Assembly: GCA_937981555.1 (NCBI GenBank)
Contig: CALJOK010000049.1
Span: forward strand, 95,432-159,431
Source of the DNA: an uncultured Saprospiraceae bacterium
GTDB lineage: Bacteria; Bacteroidota; Bacteroidia; Chitinophagales; Saprospiraceae
DNA length: 64,000 bases
Reading direction: 5' to 3'
The notes under the pieces: model-generated
Seen by the model: the letters and a program-made list of their open reading frames with translations, nothing else
The model's database searches: none
Told to the model about the DNA's origin: nothing
Program-made: the position numbers and the translations under genes
Shown here: in pieces, positions 24,220 through 33,417 of the stretch
Layout of the letters: every line of letters starts with the position of its first letter
Position numbering within the stretch: the stretch's first letter is position 1

Positions 24220-26796
24220 ATGCAATTATTATTAAAAAAATCAAAGGGAATTCTTTCACTTTGTTTTTTACTATTTTTTAGTTTCTCTTTTGTACAAGCT
24301 CAAAAAATAACAAAAGTCAAAGGACAAGTTATTGATGCAGAGACTAAAGAAACGCTACCTTTCGTGAATATCGGTTCGCTTGGAACAACGGTAGGGACAT
24401 CAACAGATTTTGATGGGTTTTATGAATTGGAGTCACAATGGATGACTGACAAATTAATTATTTCCTATGTTGGTTATGATTCGGATACAGTTGATGTTGT
24501 TTTGGGGAAAAGACAAACGATAGATATTGAATTAAAATCTACTTCAACAAGTCTAAATGAAGTAACGATCACCGCTAAAAAAAGAAGGTATCGAAGAAAA
24601 GGAAATCCCGCAGTAGATTTCGTAAAAAGAGCCATCGAAAATAAAGATAAGAATCGTCTTGAAAATCAAGATTATTATGAATATAAAAAATACGAAAAGA
24701 TCGAACTTGATATTAATAATATCACCGACAAATTTCGAAACAGAAAAATCTTCAACCAGTTCCAATTTATTTTTGATAATGTAGACACCTCAGCCATCAA
24801 TGGTAAACCTTATTTGCCAGTTTATATGCAAGAAGGTAATTCGACAATTTACTATCGAAAAGATCCAAGCGAGAAAAAAGAGTATCGAGAAGCCATGAAG
24901 GTTTCCAATTTTGATCAGTTGGTTGATGAAAAAACGATCTCTCAATTGATGAAGTTGATGTACCAAGATATTGATATTTATAAAAATAATATTGATGTAG
25001 TTGGGATTCAATTTGTTAGTCCACTTTCTAATATTGCTCCTTTTTATTACCATTTTTATATTAATGATACTGTGGTTGTCAATGGTATAAAAGCTATTGA
25101 TTTAGCTTTCCAACCTGCGAATAAACAGAACTTTGGATTCAAAGGTAATATAGCGATTTCTCTTGATTCCAATTATACGGTATTGAACGTTGACATGGGA
25201 ATTACCGATCAAATTAATTTGAATTGGGTAACTGATATGCGTGTCAATCAGGAGTTTTCTAAAAAAGGAGAAATTTGGATTCGTACCAAGGACTTGTTGA
25301 TTTTAGATTTTCAAATTACGAAAAAAGGGTTTGGTTTTTTTGGAAGAAAAACAACTTCTAATCAAGATCATGTGATCAATATCCCTCCCGACGAATCGGT
25401 TTGGGGTGGTGTTCAAAAGAAAATTGATGCGGAAGATATGTTTGAAAAAGATGAAGCATATTGGGAGGAGGTTCGACCAGTAGCATTGACGGAAGGAGAA
25501 GCATCGGTGTATAATATGGTCGATACCCTTCAAACGATTCCTACGTTTAAAACAACAGTTAATATTATAAATTTTTTCGCAACAGGATATATTCCAGTCG
25601 GTCCCGTTGATATCGGTCCAATAAATGGATTCTATAGTTTCAATCAAACAGAAGGAAATCGAGTTAGATTTGGGGGAGAGACTAACTTGAAATTTTCACC
25701 TAAAATAAGATTACAAGGACAGTTACTATATGCTTTTGGAGATAAAAAATGGAAATATTCTTCTCAAGTATTGTATTCCTTTAATAAGGATTTTATTGAA
25801 AATCCAAGGCATCATCTGTTGATTAGGCATCAACATGATACTAATTTCCCAGGGCAACGATTGGCCTTTATTAACGAGGATAATTTTTTATTATCTTTTA
25901 AAAGGGGAGTTGCTAACAAGATGGTTTTGTTTACTTCTACTAGGATTGAATATTTGAGGGAATTGAATAGTAATTTTACTTACCAGTTTGGGTTTGAACA
26001 ACGAAGAGAACGACCTATTGGTGCTTTGACTTTTGATTATTATGAGAATGAAATCATTGAAAAATCATTGGGAGAAATAGATGTTTCGGAAGCATCTCTA
26101 ATGTTACGTTGGGCACCAAATGAAGAGTTTTTGCAAGGAAGAAATTATCGAACTAATCTCTTTAATCGATATCCCATTTTTACTTTAAATTATCAAATGG
26201 GAGTTCCAGATTTATTTGGAAGTGATTATGATTATCACCGAGTAACTCTAAATATTTTTAAGAAATTTAATTTCTCATTTTTGGGAATTGCTCATGTATA
26301 TTTAGAAGGTGGAAAAATGTTTGGAGAAGTACCTTTTAATTTGATGTTTTTACCTAGGGCAAATCAAACTTATTCTTACCAAACCTTTTCATATAACATG
26401 ATGAATTTCTTAGAATTTGTCAGCGATCAATATGTAAGTTTTAATGCTTTGTATTATATGAACGGTTATATATTTAATAAAATTCCTCTTATTCGGAAAT
26501 TGAAATTGAGAGAAGTTTTCACATTTAAGATGTTATATGGAAGTGTATCGGATAAAAACAATCCAAATCTTAATTCAGAATTAATTCAATTTCCAACTGA
26601 TGATTTGGGAAATCCAACCACATTTACTCTGTCAGAAAAACCTTATATGGAAGGTAGTGTTGGAGTAGCTAATATCTTTAAAATCATTTCTATAGATTTA
26701 GTTCAACGTTTTAATTATCTGGATAATCCGAATATTCCTAATTTGTTTGGAGTAAAAGGATTAGGAATTCGATTTAGAATGGGATTAGAATTTTAA
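24220..26796 (+). CDS. DUF5686 outer-membrane protein with carboxypeptidase-like N-terminal domain
   Basis: An 858-aa exported protein. The start is set at the ATG at 24220 (an upstream TTG adds five residues). After the signal peptide (cleavage near SFVQA) comes a CarboxypepD_reg-like beta sandwich (about 30-110, KVKGQVIDAETKETLPFVNI), then the DUF5686 region, and a C-terminal half rich in alternating aromatic strands ending in a terminal Phe (GIRFRMGLEF), consistent with an outer-membrane barrel. The family is widespread in Bacteroidota; its substrate is unknown. It ends before a strong terminator. Confidence 0.88.
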   Translation: MQLLLKKSKGILSLCFLLFFSFSFVQAQKITKVKGQVIDAETKETLPFVNIGSLGTTVGTSTDFDGFYELESQWMTDKLIISYVGYDSDTVDVVLGKRQTIDIELKSTSTSLNEVTITAKKRRYRRKGNPAVDFVKRAIENKDKNRLENQDYYEYKKYEKIELDINNITDKFRNRKIFNQFQFIFDNVDTSAINGKPYLPVYMQEGNSTIYYRKDPSEKKEYREAMKVSNFDQLVDEKTISQLMKLMYQDIDIYKNNIDVVGIQFVSPLSNIAPFYYHFYINDTVVVNGIKAIDLAFQPANKQNFGFKGNIAISLDSNYTVLNVDMGITDQINLNWVTDMRVNQEFSKKGEIWIRTKDLLILDFQITKKGFGFFGRKTTSNQDHVINIPPDESVWGGVQKKIDAEDMFEKDEAYWEEVRPVALTEGEASVYNMVDTLQTIPTFKTTVNIINFFATGYIPVGPVDIGPINGFYSFNQTEGNRVRFGGETNLKFSPKIRLQGQLLYAFGDKKWKYSSQVLYSFNKDFIENPRHHLLIRHQHDTNFPGQRLAFINEDNFLLSFKRGVANKMVLFTSTRIEYLRELNSNFTYQFGFEQRRERPIGALTFDYYENEIIEKSLGEIDVSEASLMLRWAPNEEFLQGRNYRTNLFNRYPIFTLNYQMGVPDLFGSDYDYHRVTLNIFKKFNFSFLGIAHVYLEGGKMFGEVPFNLMFLPRANQTYSYQTFSYNMMNFLEFVSDQYVSFNALYYMNGYIFNKIPLIRKLKLREVFTFKMLYGSVSDKNNPNLNSELIQFPTDDLGNPTTFTLSEKPYMEGSVGVANIFKIISIDLVQRFNYLDNPNIPNLFGVKGLGIRFRMGLEF

Positions 26797-26815
26797 AACT
26801 AATCTTTAACATTAT

Positions 26816-26863
26816 ATAAAAATGAGCCACTTTCAATCTTATGAAAGTGGCTCATTTTTATAG
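26816..26863. terminator. bidirectional terminator
   Basis: A stem of about 17 bp (AAAATGAGCCACTTTCA and its complement) with a short loop, flanked by A- and T-rich tracts, between the convergent DUF5686 and membrane-protein genes. Confidence 0.85.
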
Positions 26864-26878
26864 GTGCATCTTTGAAAG

Positions 26879-27802
26879 TTATTTTGTGAATTTGGATTTT
26901 CCTGAAAATAAACGATCCAATGAAACTGCTGAGATAAAGCCAACAAAAATAAATACCACTCCAAAGACGACAACTTTCCATGCCTCATCCATCATTGTTG
27001 AAGGTTGAACAAATCCACCAAAAAGAAGATTATAACTTAAAATACCTAATGGCATACTGATTCCAAATGTTAGTCCATGTCTGAAAAAGAAATCTTTCCA
27101 AACTCTTCCGAAATCTTTTTTATGATTTTTCCATCGAATAATACAAGCTATTAAAATCCAAGAGCCAAAAACTAATGCGCTATATGGATTATCACCTTCT
27201 ATTACGCCAATCGCTCTTTCCAGACCATGTAACAACCCAGTAAAAATAGCAATATAACTTCCATCATCTCGGTCAAGACGATCGTATACAATTAACCAAG
27301 CAAAAAATAAGAAATAAAAAAAGAATTGAATCCAATGACTCAAGACCTCATCAATCCAAAAAATTTGTTCGTATAGAGGCCCCGAAGAGATACCTAAATT
27401 AACTCGAGAATATATTTCTATAGTATTTGTAAAATGAATTCCTGTGGCATAGATATACATTGTAATAAAAAATAGGGCTAATACTTTTTTAGTCTGAACT
27501 GATTTAGCTAATACCTCATTTCTATGTGGCCCAAAAACTACAATGGTCATTCGATAAAGTACATACCATAACAGAGGAATAAATACTAATTGTTCAAACC
27601 AATGATTAGTGGTTACTCCATGAATTATTGTTTTGCATATCCAGGTATAACCTAAAACTTTTCCAAGAAGACCACAAAAAATTAATTTGTAATGATAGGC
27701 TATACATACAAAAATCATTAACCATTTAAGTTCTTTACTTTCACTAGCAGGAATTAGATTAGTAGTAATTAGAGTACTATTGATTGACGTTGGTTGAGAC
27801 AT
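26879..27802 (-). CDS. polytopic membrane protein, unknown family
   Basis: A 307-aa protein with about eight predicted membrane helices. I do not recognise the family. Polar residues inside or beside helices stand out: GIHFTNTIE (about 119), DEVLSHW (about 150) and GLLHGLERAIGVIEG (about 190); such spaced His/Asp/Glu could bind a metal, as in membrane hydrolases, but this is inference. It is divergent from a PAP2_3-type gene with about 360 bases between, so coregulation is possible. Confidence 0.7.
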   Translation of the reverse strand: MSQPTSINSTLITTNLIPASESKELKWLMIFVCIAYHYKLIFCGLLGKVLGYTWICKTIIHGVTTNHWFEQLVFIPLLWYVLYRMTIVVFGPHRNEVLAKSVQTKKVLALFFITMYIYATGIHFTNTIEIYSRVNLGISSGPLYEQIFWIDEVLSHWIQFFFYFLFFAWLIVYDRLDRDDGSYIAIFTGLLHGLERAIGVIEGDNPYSALVFGSWILIACIIRWKNHKKDFGRVWKDFFFRHGLTFGISMPLGILSYNLLFGGFVQPSTMMDEAWKVVVFGVVFIFVGFISAVSLDRLFSGKSKFTK

Positions 27803-28163
27803 AATCCGAGATACTTTTTTCCAGCAATAGAGCGGTTATAGATTTAACCCAATTTGGCTATTTATTTTATAATTATTTGAGCAAAATTTTAATCTTTTGG
27901 AACTGAAGTCGTCAATTAAAAAATTAGTCAAATGATATTGCAGATTTAAGTTTTTTGTAAATCCGACGCAAAGTAATTAGATTATGTTAATATTAGGATT
28001 TCTTTCAAAAAGAATCCTTGGAATACTTATAAAAACTAGAAATTCTATAAGTAAATTGAAATAGACTGTAGAGCAAAAATCTTTTTTATATTTACATTTT
28101 TTTAGACCCACAAGGAGGATTGAAAAAAAATACGAATAGTAAGTTTTAGCAAAAAAATAGCAA
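27803..28163. other. divergent intergenic region
   Basis: 361 AT-rich bases between two divergent membrane-enzyme genes. A small hairpin (AGGATTTCTTTCAAAAAGAATCCT, about 27998-28022) is present. A GGAGG string near 28112 is not followed by a usable start, so it is not a ribosome site. No gene is seen. Confidence 0.5.
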
Positions 28164-29105
28164 ATGAATTTTACGAGTCTAACTGTCCTTTTAGCAATTA
28201 TCTTTTTTTATAGTTGGCAAGCATCTAGAGATATTAGTGTAGGTCAAACTTCCGTTTGGGAGCATTTTAAACCATCATTTAAGCAATATTCTGGATTTAG
28301 AGAACTATTACTTTTTGTAGTATTCTTGTTGTTATATAAATTATCAAGAGGGTTGGCAATAGGGGATGAGGCGACGGCATTTGCAAATGCTCAAAAAGTA
28401 ATTGAATGGGAACATCAATTAGGGATTCTTTATGAACTTCCAATTCAACAATATTTTTTAGATAAAGTAACTTTAATCAAAGTTATTAATTGGATATATA
28501 TTAAACTTCATATTCCAACTACCATTATATTCTTTGTTTGGTTATTTTATAAAAAAAGAAAGCACTACTTATTTATTCGAAATGGTTTTTTAATTGCTAA
28601 TGTCATAACCTTATTTTTCTTTGTAGGATTTCCTTGTGCTCCACCAAGAATGATCAATGAAATAGCAAGCAATCCCTATGCAGTTTTTGGCGGAGATGTA
28701 TTAAGAAATTTAAATGTTTTAGGAATACATCTTGGAGAAGGATTCATTGACACTTTAAATCATATTAGTGGAATTAATTTATACAAAGGCCTCAATTCGA
28801 AACTTTTCAATCAATTTGCTGCTATGCCTTCCATGCATTTTGGGAACTCATTATTAATTGCATTTGGTGTTTATTTATATGCAAAGAATAATTTAGTTAG
28901 AACTCTAGTTTGGATATATCCGCTTTTTGTTCTTTTGGTTATTGTGATGACTGGAAATCATTTCTTTCTAGATGCATCGTTAGGAGGTATTATTGTTTTG
29001 TTTCCTTATCTTATGATGATATTGATAGAACAAATTTCTCCAGGTTGGAAAGATAAATTTCGTGGATCTGAATCATTTTCAGGAACAAGTGCGGATAGAA
29101 ATTAA
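28164..29105 (+). CDS. PAP2_3 (AUR1-like) membrane phosphatase or phosphotransferase
   Basis: A 313-aa membrane protein of the PAP2 superfamily, PAP2_3 branch, which includes inositolphosphotransferases of the AUR1 type. Visible motifs: FPCAPPRM at about 161, MPSMHFG at about 222 (P-S-x-H) and GNHFFLD at about 260 (H-x3-D), with about six membrane helices. The His pair is the catalytic site of the family, which acts on lipid phosphates. Substrate is not determinable; sphingolipid headgroup transfer is one possibility in this phylum. Confidence 0.85.
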   Translation: MNFTSLTVLLAIIFFYSWQASRDISVGQTSVWEHFKPSFKQYSGFRELLLFVVFLLLYKLSRGLAIGDEATAFANAQKVIEWEHQLGILYELPIQQYFLDKVTLIKVINWIYIKLHIPTTIIFFVWLFYKKRKHYLFIRNGFLIANVITLFFFVGFPCAPPRMINEIASNPYAVFGGDVLRNLNVLGIHLGEGFIDTLNHISGINLYKGLNSKLFNQFAAMPSMHFGNSLLIAFGVYLYAKNNLVRTLVWIYPLFVLLVIVMTGNHFFLDASLGGIIVLFPYLMMILIEQISPGWKDKFRGSESFSGTSADRN

Positions 29106-29130
29106 AGAAAAATGTGTAATCAATTATATA

Positions 29131-29172
29131 AAAAAGTAGCCATATGGAGCAAGTCCAAATGGCTACTTTTTT
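29131..29172 (+). terminator. terminator after the PAP2_3 gene
   Basis: A 13-bp stem (29131-29143 with about 29158-29170) followed by a T-run. Confidence 0.8.
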
Positions 29173-29180
29173 GAAAAAAA

Positions 29181-29215
29181 AAGAAGACAAAACCCAGTAA
29201 TGGGCCAGTCTTCTT
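29181..29215 (+). terminator. second hairpin behind the PAP2_3 terminator
   Basis: Arms AAGAAGAC/GTCTTCTT (29181-29188, 29208-29215) with an inner CCCA/TGGG stem, only 9 bases after the first terminator. It lacks a long T-run, so its role is less clear. Confidence 0.45.
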
Positions 29216-29980
29216 AGTTCTAATAGGAAAATATTTTCAACCTTATTCTGTAAAACTTCAATCTAAACATGTTTATTGAACATGTTGTTTCAGGGCATTG
29301 GGCTTTAAAATTGTGTTTAATTTAAGTTTTCGAAAGAAGTTTTAACAATAGAAATTTAATCAAATGATTGAAATAAAATTGTGTTGAAAATTAATAAGAC
29401 GCTTTAGAGAGAGCAAAAATTCCCTATGTAAATGTGTTGTTATCAAAACAAATAAAAAAATAGGGTCGGTGTTAAATTGGTGTTAGAAAAATGAAAATGC
29501 GCGTCGTTATCAAATTGTACATAATTTCAAAAAAATACATGGATTAAAATTGTTTATTGGTTTGGGTCTGTGTTGGGTATTTGAATTTAAATAATAAAAG
29601 TAGGCTTAATGTCAGTATCATAAAAAATTCGGTATTTGAAATAATCACTTAAATACTAAAATTCAAATCTACTATGTCATAATTAATCGTGATTTTAAGA
29701 ATAATAGGAGGGGAAGTTTGAAGGGAGTTTTTAATTGCTTGGTATGTTTATTTAGGTTGCAATTCTTATGCCAATAGGCGTGTCACAAAATAAATTTTTA
29801 CATTTTTTTCTAAATTAAAGTGATAAAAATCAAAATTAAATCTTGTTGTGACATCCTATTTTCACCTATCAAAAAATAGGTGATTTATAAAAGATTGATT
29901 CATAAATTTTTATGAACCCTATTTTAAAAATTACTACCACTTTTGTGAAAATTGAATTATTTATGTTTTTACAAAAAAAT

Positions 29981-30022
29981 AAAGAAAGGATATTCTTAAG
30001 TAATTAAGAATATCCTTTCTTT
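29981..30022. terminator. terminator of the pullulanase gene
   Basis: A perfect 18-bp stem with a 6-base loop just downstream of the minus-strand pullulanase stop codon, flanked by A/T-rich ends. Confidence 0.85.
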
Positions 30023-30053
30023 TAGAATAATATTGGTTTTACTCTACCTTTGG

Positions 30054-32063
30054 TCACTTTTGAACTAGTATAATCATCTCTGTTCCTTTTATATTGAGTT
30101 GTCCGCCTGAAAAATTTTCAAAATTGGTTTCATCCACTTTTCCGTTTTTCACTACGTAGGTCCAATTCCCTTTTGGGATTTGTAAATTTTGACTCTCTGA
30201 GTTACCATTAAGTACGATGACAATTTTTTTCCATTGATCACCAACTGCTGCACCATTTATCTGATAAGCGATCAAGTTATTTTTAGAGGTAAGAAATTTT
30301 AAGTTTGTTGCAATGTCTTTCTGAGTCGTCATCTTAAATGCAGGATGCGCTTTTCGCATTTTTATTAAATCTTTGACAAATTGCACCGTTGATAAATATT
30401 GGTTTTTCCGAGACCAATCAATTGCATTAATACTATCAGAACTTTCAAAAGAGTTTTCTACACCATTTTTCGTTCTTAAAAATTCTGAACCAGCATGTAA
30501 AAATGGAACTCCTTGAGAAGTCAAAACAACTCCTAATGCTAAACGCGCCATCTTTTCTTTTTCTTCCTCAGTTGCTTTTGGACATGAAATATCTAAGCGA
30601 TCATATAAAGTATTATTATCGTGGCAACTCACATAATTAATACATTGTGCTGGTTGGTTGGCCCAAGGCGCTTTGGAATAATTGACTTTAGAATAATCTA
30701 ACTGAGGATGCTGAGTCGCTCCAACGATCCCAAATTTGATACTTTCTTCCAAATCTTTTTCGCCACTAATAAATGCTTTGGCATCAGCGGTGAAAACATG
30801 ACCTTTCAATCCGTCACGAATGTCATCACTAAAAACGGCAACTTGATCCAACTGGTTTGCATTGGCTTTTACTGCTCTATCTTTTTCAGGCAAAGGACTG
30901 TCTCCTGCATTCCAACCTTCTCCATAAACGAAAATTGAAGGATCAATTTTATTTAAAGTTTTAGAAACTAAATTCATCGTTTCGATATCATGAATTCCCA
31001 TCAAGTCAAATCGGAAACCATCAATATGATATTCGTCCGCCCAATATTTTACTGATTGTAAAATGAAATTTCTAACCATTGGGCGTTCAGAAGCAGTTTC
31101 ATTTCCACAAGCGGAAGCGTTTGATTTATTTCCATCTTTATCATATCTAAAATAATAACGAGGAACTAATCGGTCAAATGGATTCCAATTTTTAGATCCA
31201 GTATGATTATAAACTACATCCATCACCACTCGAATTCCGGCATCATGAAATGCTTTGACCATGGTTTTAAATTCTCGAATCCGAACTGCTCCATCAATTG
31301 CATCAGTTGCATAAGTTCCTTCAGGTACATTATATAGGTGTGGATCGTAACCCCAATTATAGTTTCTTTCCGCCTCTGGTTTTCTTTCATCAATACTTCT
31401 GAAGTCGAAAACGGGCAACAAATGAACATGCGTAACTCCTAATTCTTTGATATGATCGATACCCGTGGAAAGACCATCGGGACTCAAAGTTCCTAACTCT
31501 GCCAAGCCTAAAAACTTTCCTTTTTGTTGAATCCCTGAATTTTCGGCAATGCTTAAATCTCGAACATGCAATTCATAAATGACAATATCATTTGGTTGAG
31601 CTAGGGGAGGACGATGATCATTTTCCCAACCGCTAGGGTTTGTTTTGTGAAAATCTATGACTTGAGATCGTTGACCATTTCTGCCACATGCCACGGTGTA
31701 AGGATCTGGAGATTCATTTTTCCAATCATTATATCTTTTGACTTGGAAGGTGTAATATTTTTTATCTAAATTTTCTTTGACGGTAACTGACCAAACTCCA
31801 CTTTCATCCAACTTCATCTTATGAGAAGAAACGATGGCACTTTCATCATCGTTATCATAAATGAATACCCGTCCATCTTGAGCATTAGGCGACCAAAATT
31901 TAAAGGTAGTCTGGTCAGGAGAAAATTGGAATCCTAAATCATCTCCATCATAAACTGGATAATCTTCAATTTTTTCATACTTAAGTTTCACTTCTTCTTG
32001 ATCGTTTTTGCAACTAAAAAATGTAAAAATTAAAAATAGGAAATAGATTGAATTGATTTTCAT
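30054..32063 (-). CDS. pulA: type I pullulanase, exported lipoprotein
   Basis: A 669-aa GH13 debranching enzyme hydrolysing alpha-1,6 links in pullulan or glycogen-type glucans. The start is set at the ATG ending at 32063, where a lipoprotein signal begins (lipobox FTFFSC); the longer frame adds 11 residues. An N-terminal CBM48-like domain (about 45-110) is followed by the catalytic barrel with YNWGYDP (about 235), VVYNH, nucleophile Asp343 in GFRFD, acid/base Glu372 in YGEGW, and NYVSCHDN. The lipid anchor places it on a membrane face outside the cytosol. Confidence 0.94.
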   Translation of the reverse strand: MKINSIYFLFLIFTFFSCKNDQEEVKLKYEKIEDYPVYDGDDLGFQFSPDQTTFKFWSPNAQDGRVFIYDNDDESAIVSSHKMKLDESGVWSVTVKENLDKKYYTFQVKRYNDWKNESPDPYTVACGRNGQRSQVIDFHKTNPSGWENDHRPPLAQPNDIVIYELHVRDLSIAENSGIQQKGKFLGLAELGTLSPDGLSTGIDHIKELGVTHVHLLPVFDFRSIDERKPEAERNYNWGYDPHLYNVPEGTYATDAIDGAVRIREFKTMVKAFHDAGIRVVMDVVYNHTGSKNWNPFDRLVPRYYFRYDKDGNKSNASACGNETASERPMVRNFILQSVKYWADEYHIDGFRFDLMGIHDIETMNLVSKTLNKIDPSIFVYGEGWNAGDSPLPEKDRAVKANANQLDQVAVFSDDIRDGLKGHVFTADAKAFISGEKDLEESIKFGIVGATQHPQLDYSKVNYSKAPWANQPAQCINYVSCHDNNTLYDRLDISCPKATEEEKEKMARLALGVVLTSQGVPFLHAGSEFLRTKNGVENSFESSDSINAIDWSRKNQYLSTVQFVKDLIKMRKAHPAFKMTTQKDIATNLKFLTSKNNLIAYQINGAAVGDQWKKIVIVLNGNSESQNLQIPKGNWTYVVKNGKVDETNFENFSGGQLNIKGTEMIILVQK

Positions 32064-32293
32064 TGTTTTGATTTTTCTTGAAAAATTTAATTTCAATTAA
32101 ATGTAAAATTAATTTGCAAATCATTTTAAAAAAATGGCCAAATGATTTAATTCAAACTACAGAATGATGTTTTGACTCCACAGTTGAGTTTTTTTATGAA
32201 AAAAAATAACTGTGGATTAAACCTCTTTCATTTTGGAAAGTCTATATAATATCATTTAACCGATTTTATTTTTTATTAAAAGAAAACATAAAT

Positions 32294-33193
32294 ATGATGA
32301 AGCAATTAATTTTCATAGTAACTTTTTCCCTCTTTTTTACATTTGTAATTACTGCACAGACGGAAGCTGCACCAACTGGATTTGATGGGGATCATTTTAG
32401 TTTAGAAGGAGCAATAGATTTATTTAAGCAATCTTCTTCAATTGAAGATTTTGAAAAGAGATTGAATGAAGAGAAAAGTAACCTCAATAATCTTGACTTA
32501 AATGAAGATGGAGAAATTGATTATTTGAGAGTCGAAGATAAGATGGATGGCGATGTTCATGCAATTATTATTCAAGCACCAATTAGTGATTCAGAGAATC
32601 AAGATATTGCAGTTATTGAAATTGAAAAAACAGGAAAGGAAACAGCGATTCTTCAAATCATAGGAGATGAAGAAATTTATGGAGAACAAAAAATCGTAGA
32701 ACCTTTTGAAGCACAAGTAGAGCAATCAGGAAAAGGAGGGCCAAGTGCAGATTACAACTTTAGAAGGGGAGTAGTCAATGTGTACTTTTGGACACCAGTA
32801 AGATTTATTTATGCACCAAGATATCGCCCATATGTCTCACCTTATCGATGGAGAACTTATCCTCGCTTATGGAGGCCTTGGCGACCACAACCAATTCAAA
32901 TTTATCGAGGACATCATGTAAGACATCATCGACATTATCATATGGCGAGTACGCATCGTGTTGTACGAGCACACAAAGTTTATACACCTCATCGAAGAAC
33001 TTCGGCTGTAGTAGTAAAACGAACTACAACTGTTCGAACTACAAAAAATGGAAACAGAGTAGTGCGACAAAAAACAACTACCGTCAAAAAGAGAAATGGA
33101 AAAAGTGTAGCTGGGAAATCAACAACTAAAGTTGTTAAAAAGAAAAATAATAAGGTCGCGAAAAAGAAAGTTAGAAAAAGACGAAAGAATTAA
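32294..33193 (+). CDS. exported protein with EF-hand-like motif and strongly basic tail
   Basis: A 299-aa exported protein with a signal peptide (cleavage near VITAQ). The N-terminal half is acidic, with a DLNEDGEIDYLRV stretch (about 72-84) that resembles a calcium-binding EF/dockerin loop. From about residue 160 the composition changes sharply to Arg/His/Tyr/Pro-rich and then Lys/Thr-rich, ending in KKKVRKRRKN. This two-part build recurs in Bacteroidota hypothetical proteins; its function is unknown. A terminator follows. Confidence 0.8.
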   Translation: MMKQLIFIVTFSLFFTFVITAQTEAAPTGFDGDHFSLEGAIDLFKQSSSIEDFEKRLNEEKSNLNNLDLNEDGEIDYLRVEDKMDGDVHAIIIQAPISDSENQDIAVIEIEKTGKETAILQIIGDEEIYGEQKIVEPFEAQVEQSGKGGPSADYNFRRGVVNVYFWTPVRFIYAPRYRPYVSPYRWRTYPRLWRPWRPQPIQIYRGHHVRHHRHYHMASTHRVVRAHKVYTPHRRTSAVVVKRTTTVRTTKNGNRVVRQKTTTVKKRNGKSVAGKSTTKVVKKKNNKVAKKKVRKRRKN

Positions 33194-33210
33194 TATTCCA
33201 ATTGGTTGAA

Positions 33211-33246
33211 AACAAGCGGTTTCCGAAATGTCGGGAACCGCTTGTT
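33211..33246 (+). terminator. terminator
   Basis: Stem AACAAGCGGTTtCCGA with the complementary downstream arm (one mismatch), followed by T-rich sequence. Confidence 0.8.
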
Positions 33247-33417
33247 TTATTTTAGACTTATTGAATTGATTTTTAATAAAGTGTGATAATTTGATACTAC
33301 ATAATTTTTAATAAAATATGATAAATCTGTTTCTTTTTGTAATTTTGAAGTAACAAACCTTTCCTACAACCTTCGCACAGTTTTTTAAAAATTATTTTCC
33401 AAAACCAATCAATTAAG

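Larger units (their letters stand above)
29106..30053. other. long AT-rich intergenic region with several hairpins
   Basis: 948 bases without a credible gene. Hairpins: 29131-29172, 29181-29215, AACATGTTTATTGAACATGT near 29267-29287, an 8-bp stem TCACCTAT/ATAGGTGA near 29864-29885, and the terminator at 29981-30022. An inverted TGTCACAA/TTGTGACA pair spans about 29781-29855. No tRNA or known RNA family was recognised. Confidence 0.6.

Noticed and set aside
28105..28135. GGAGG string before the PAP2_3 gene as a Shine-Dalgarno site
   Set aside because: It is about 50 bases from the real ATG and no usable start follows it; Bacteroidota starts in this window lack such sites.
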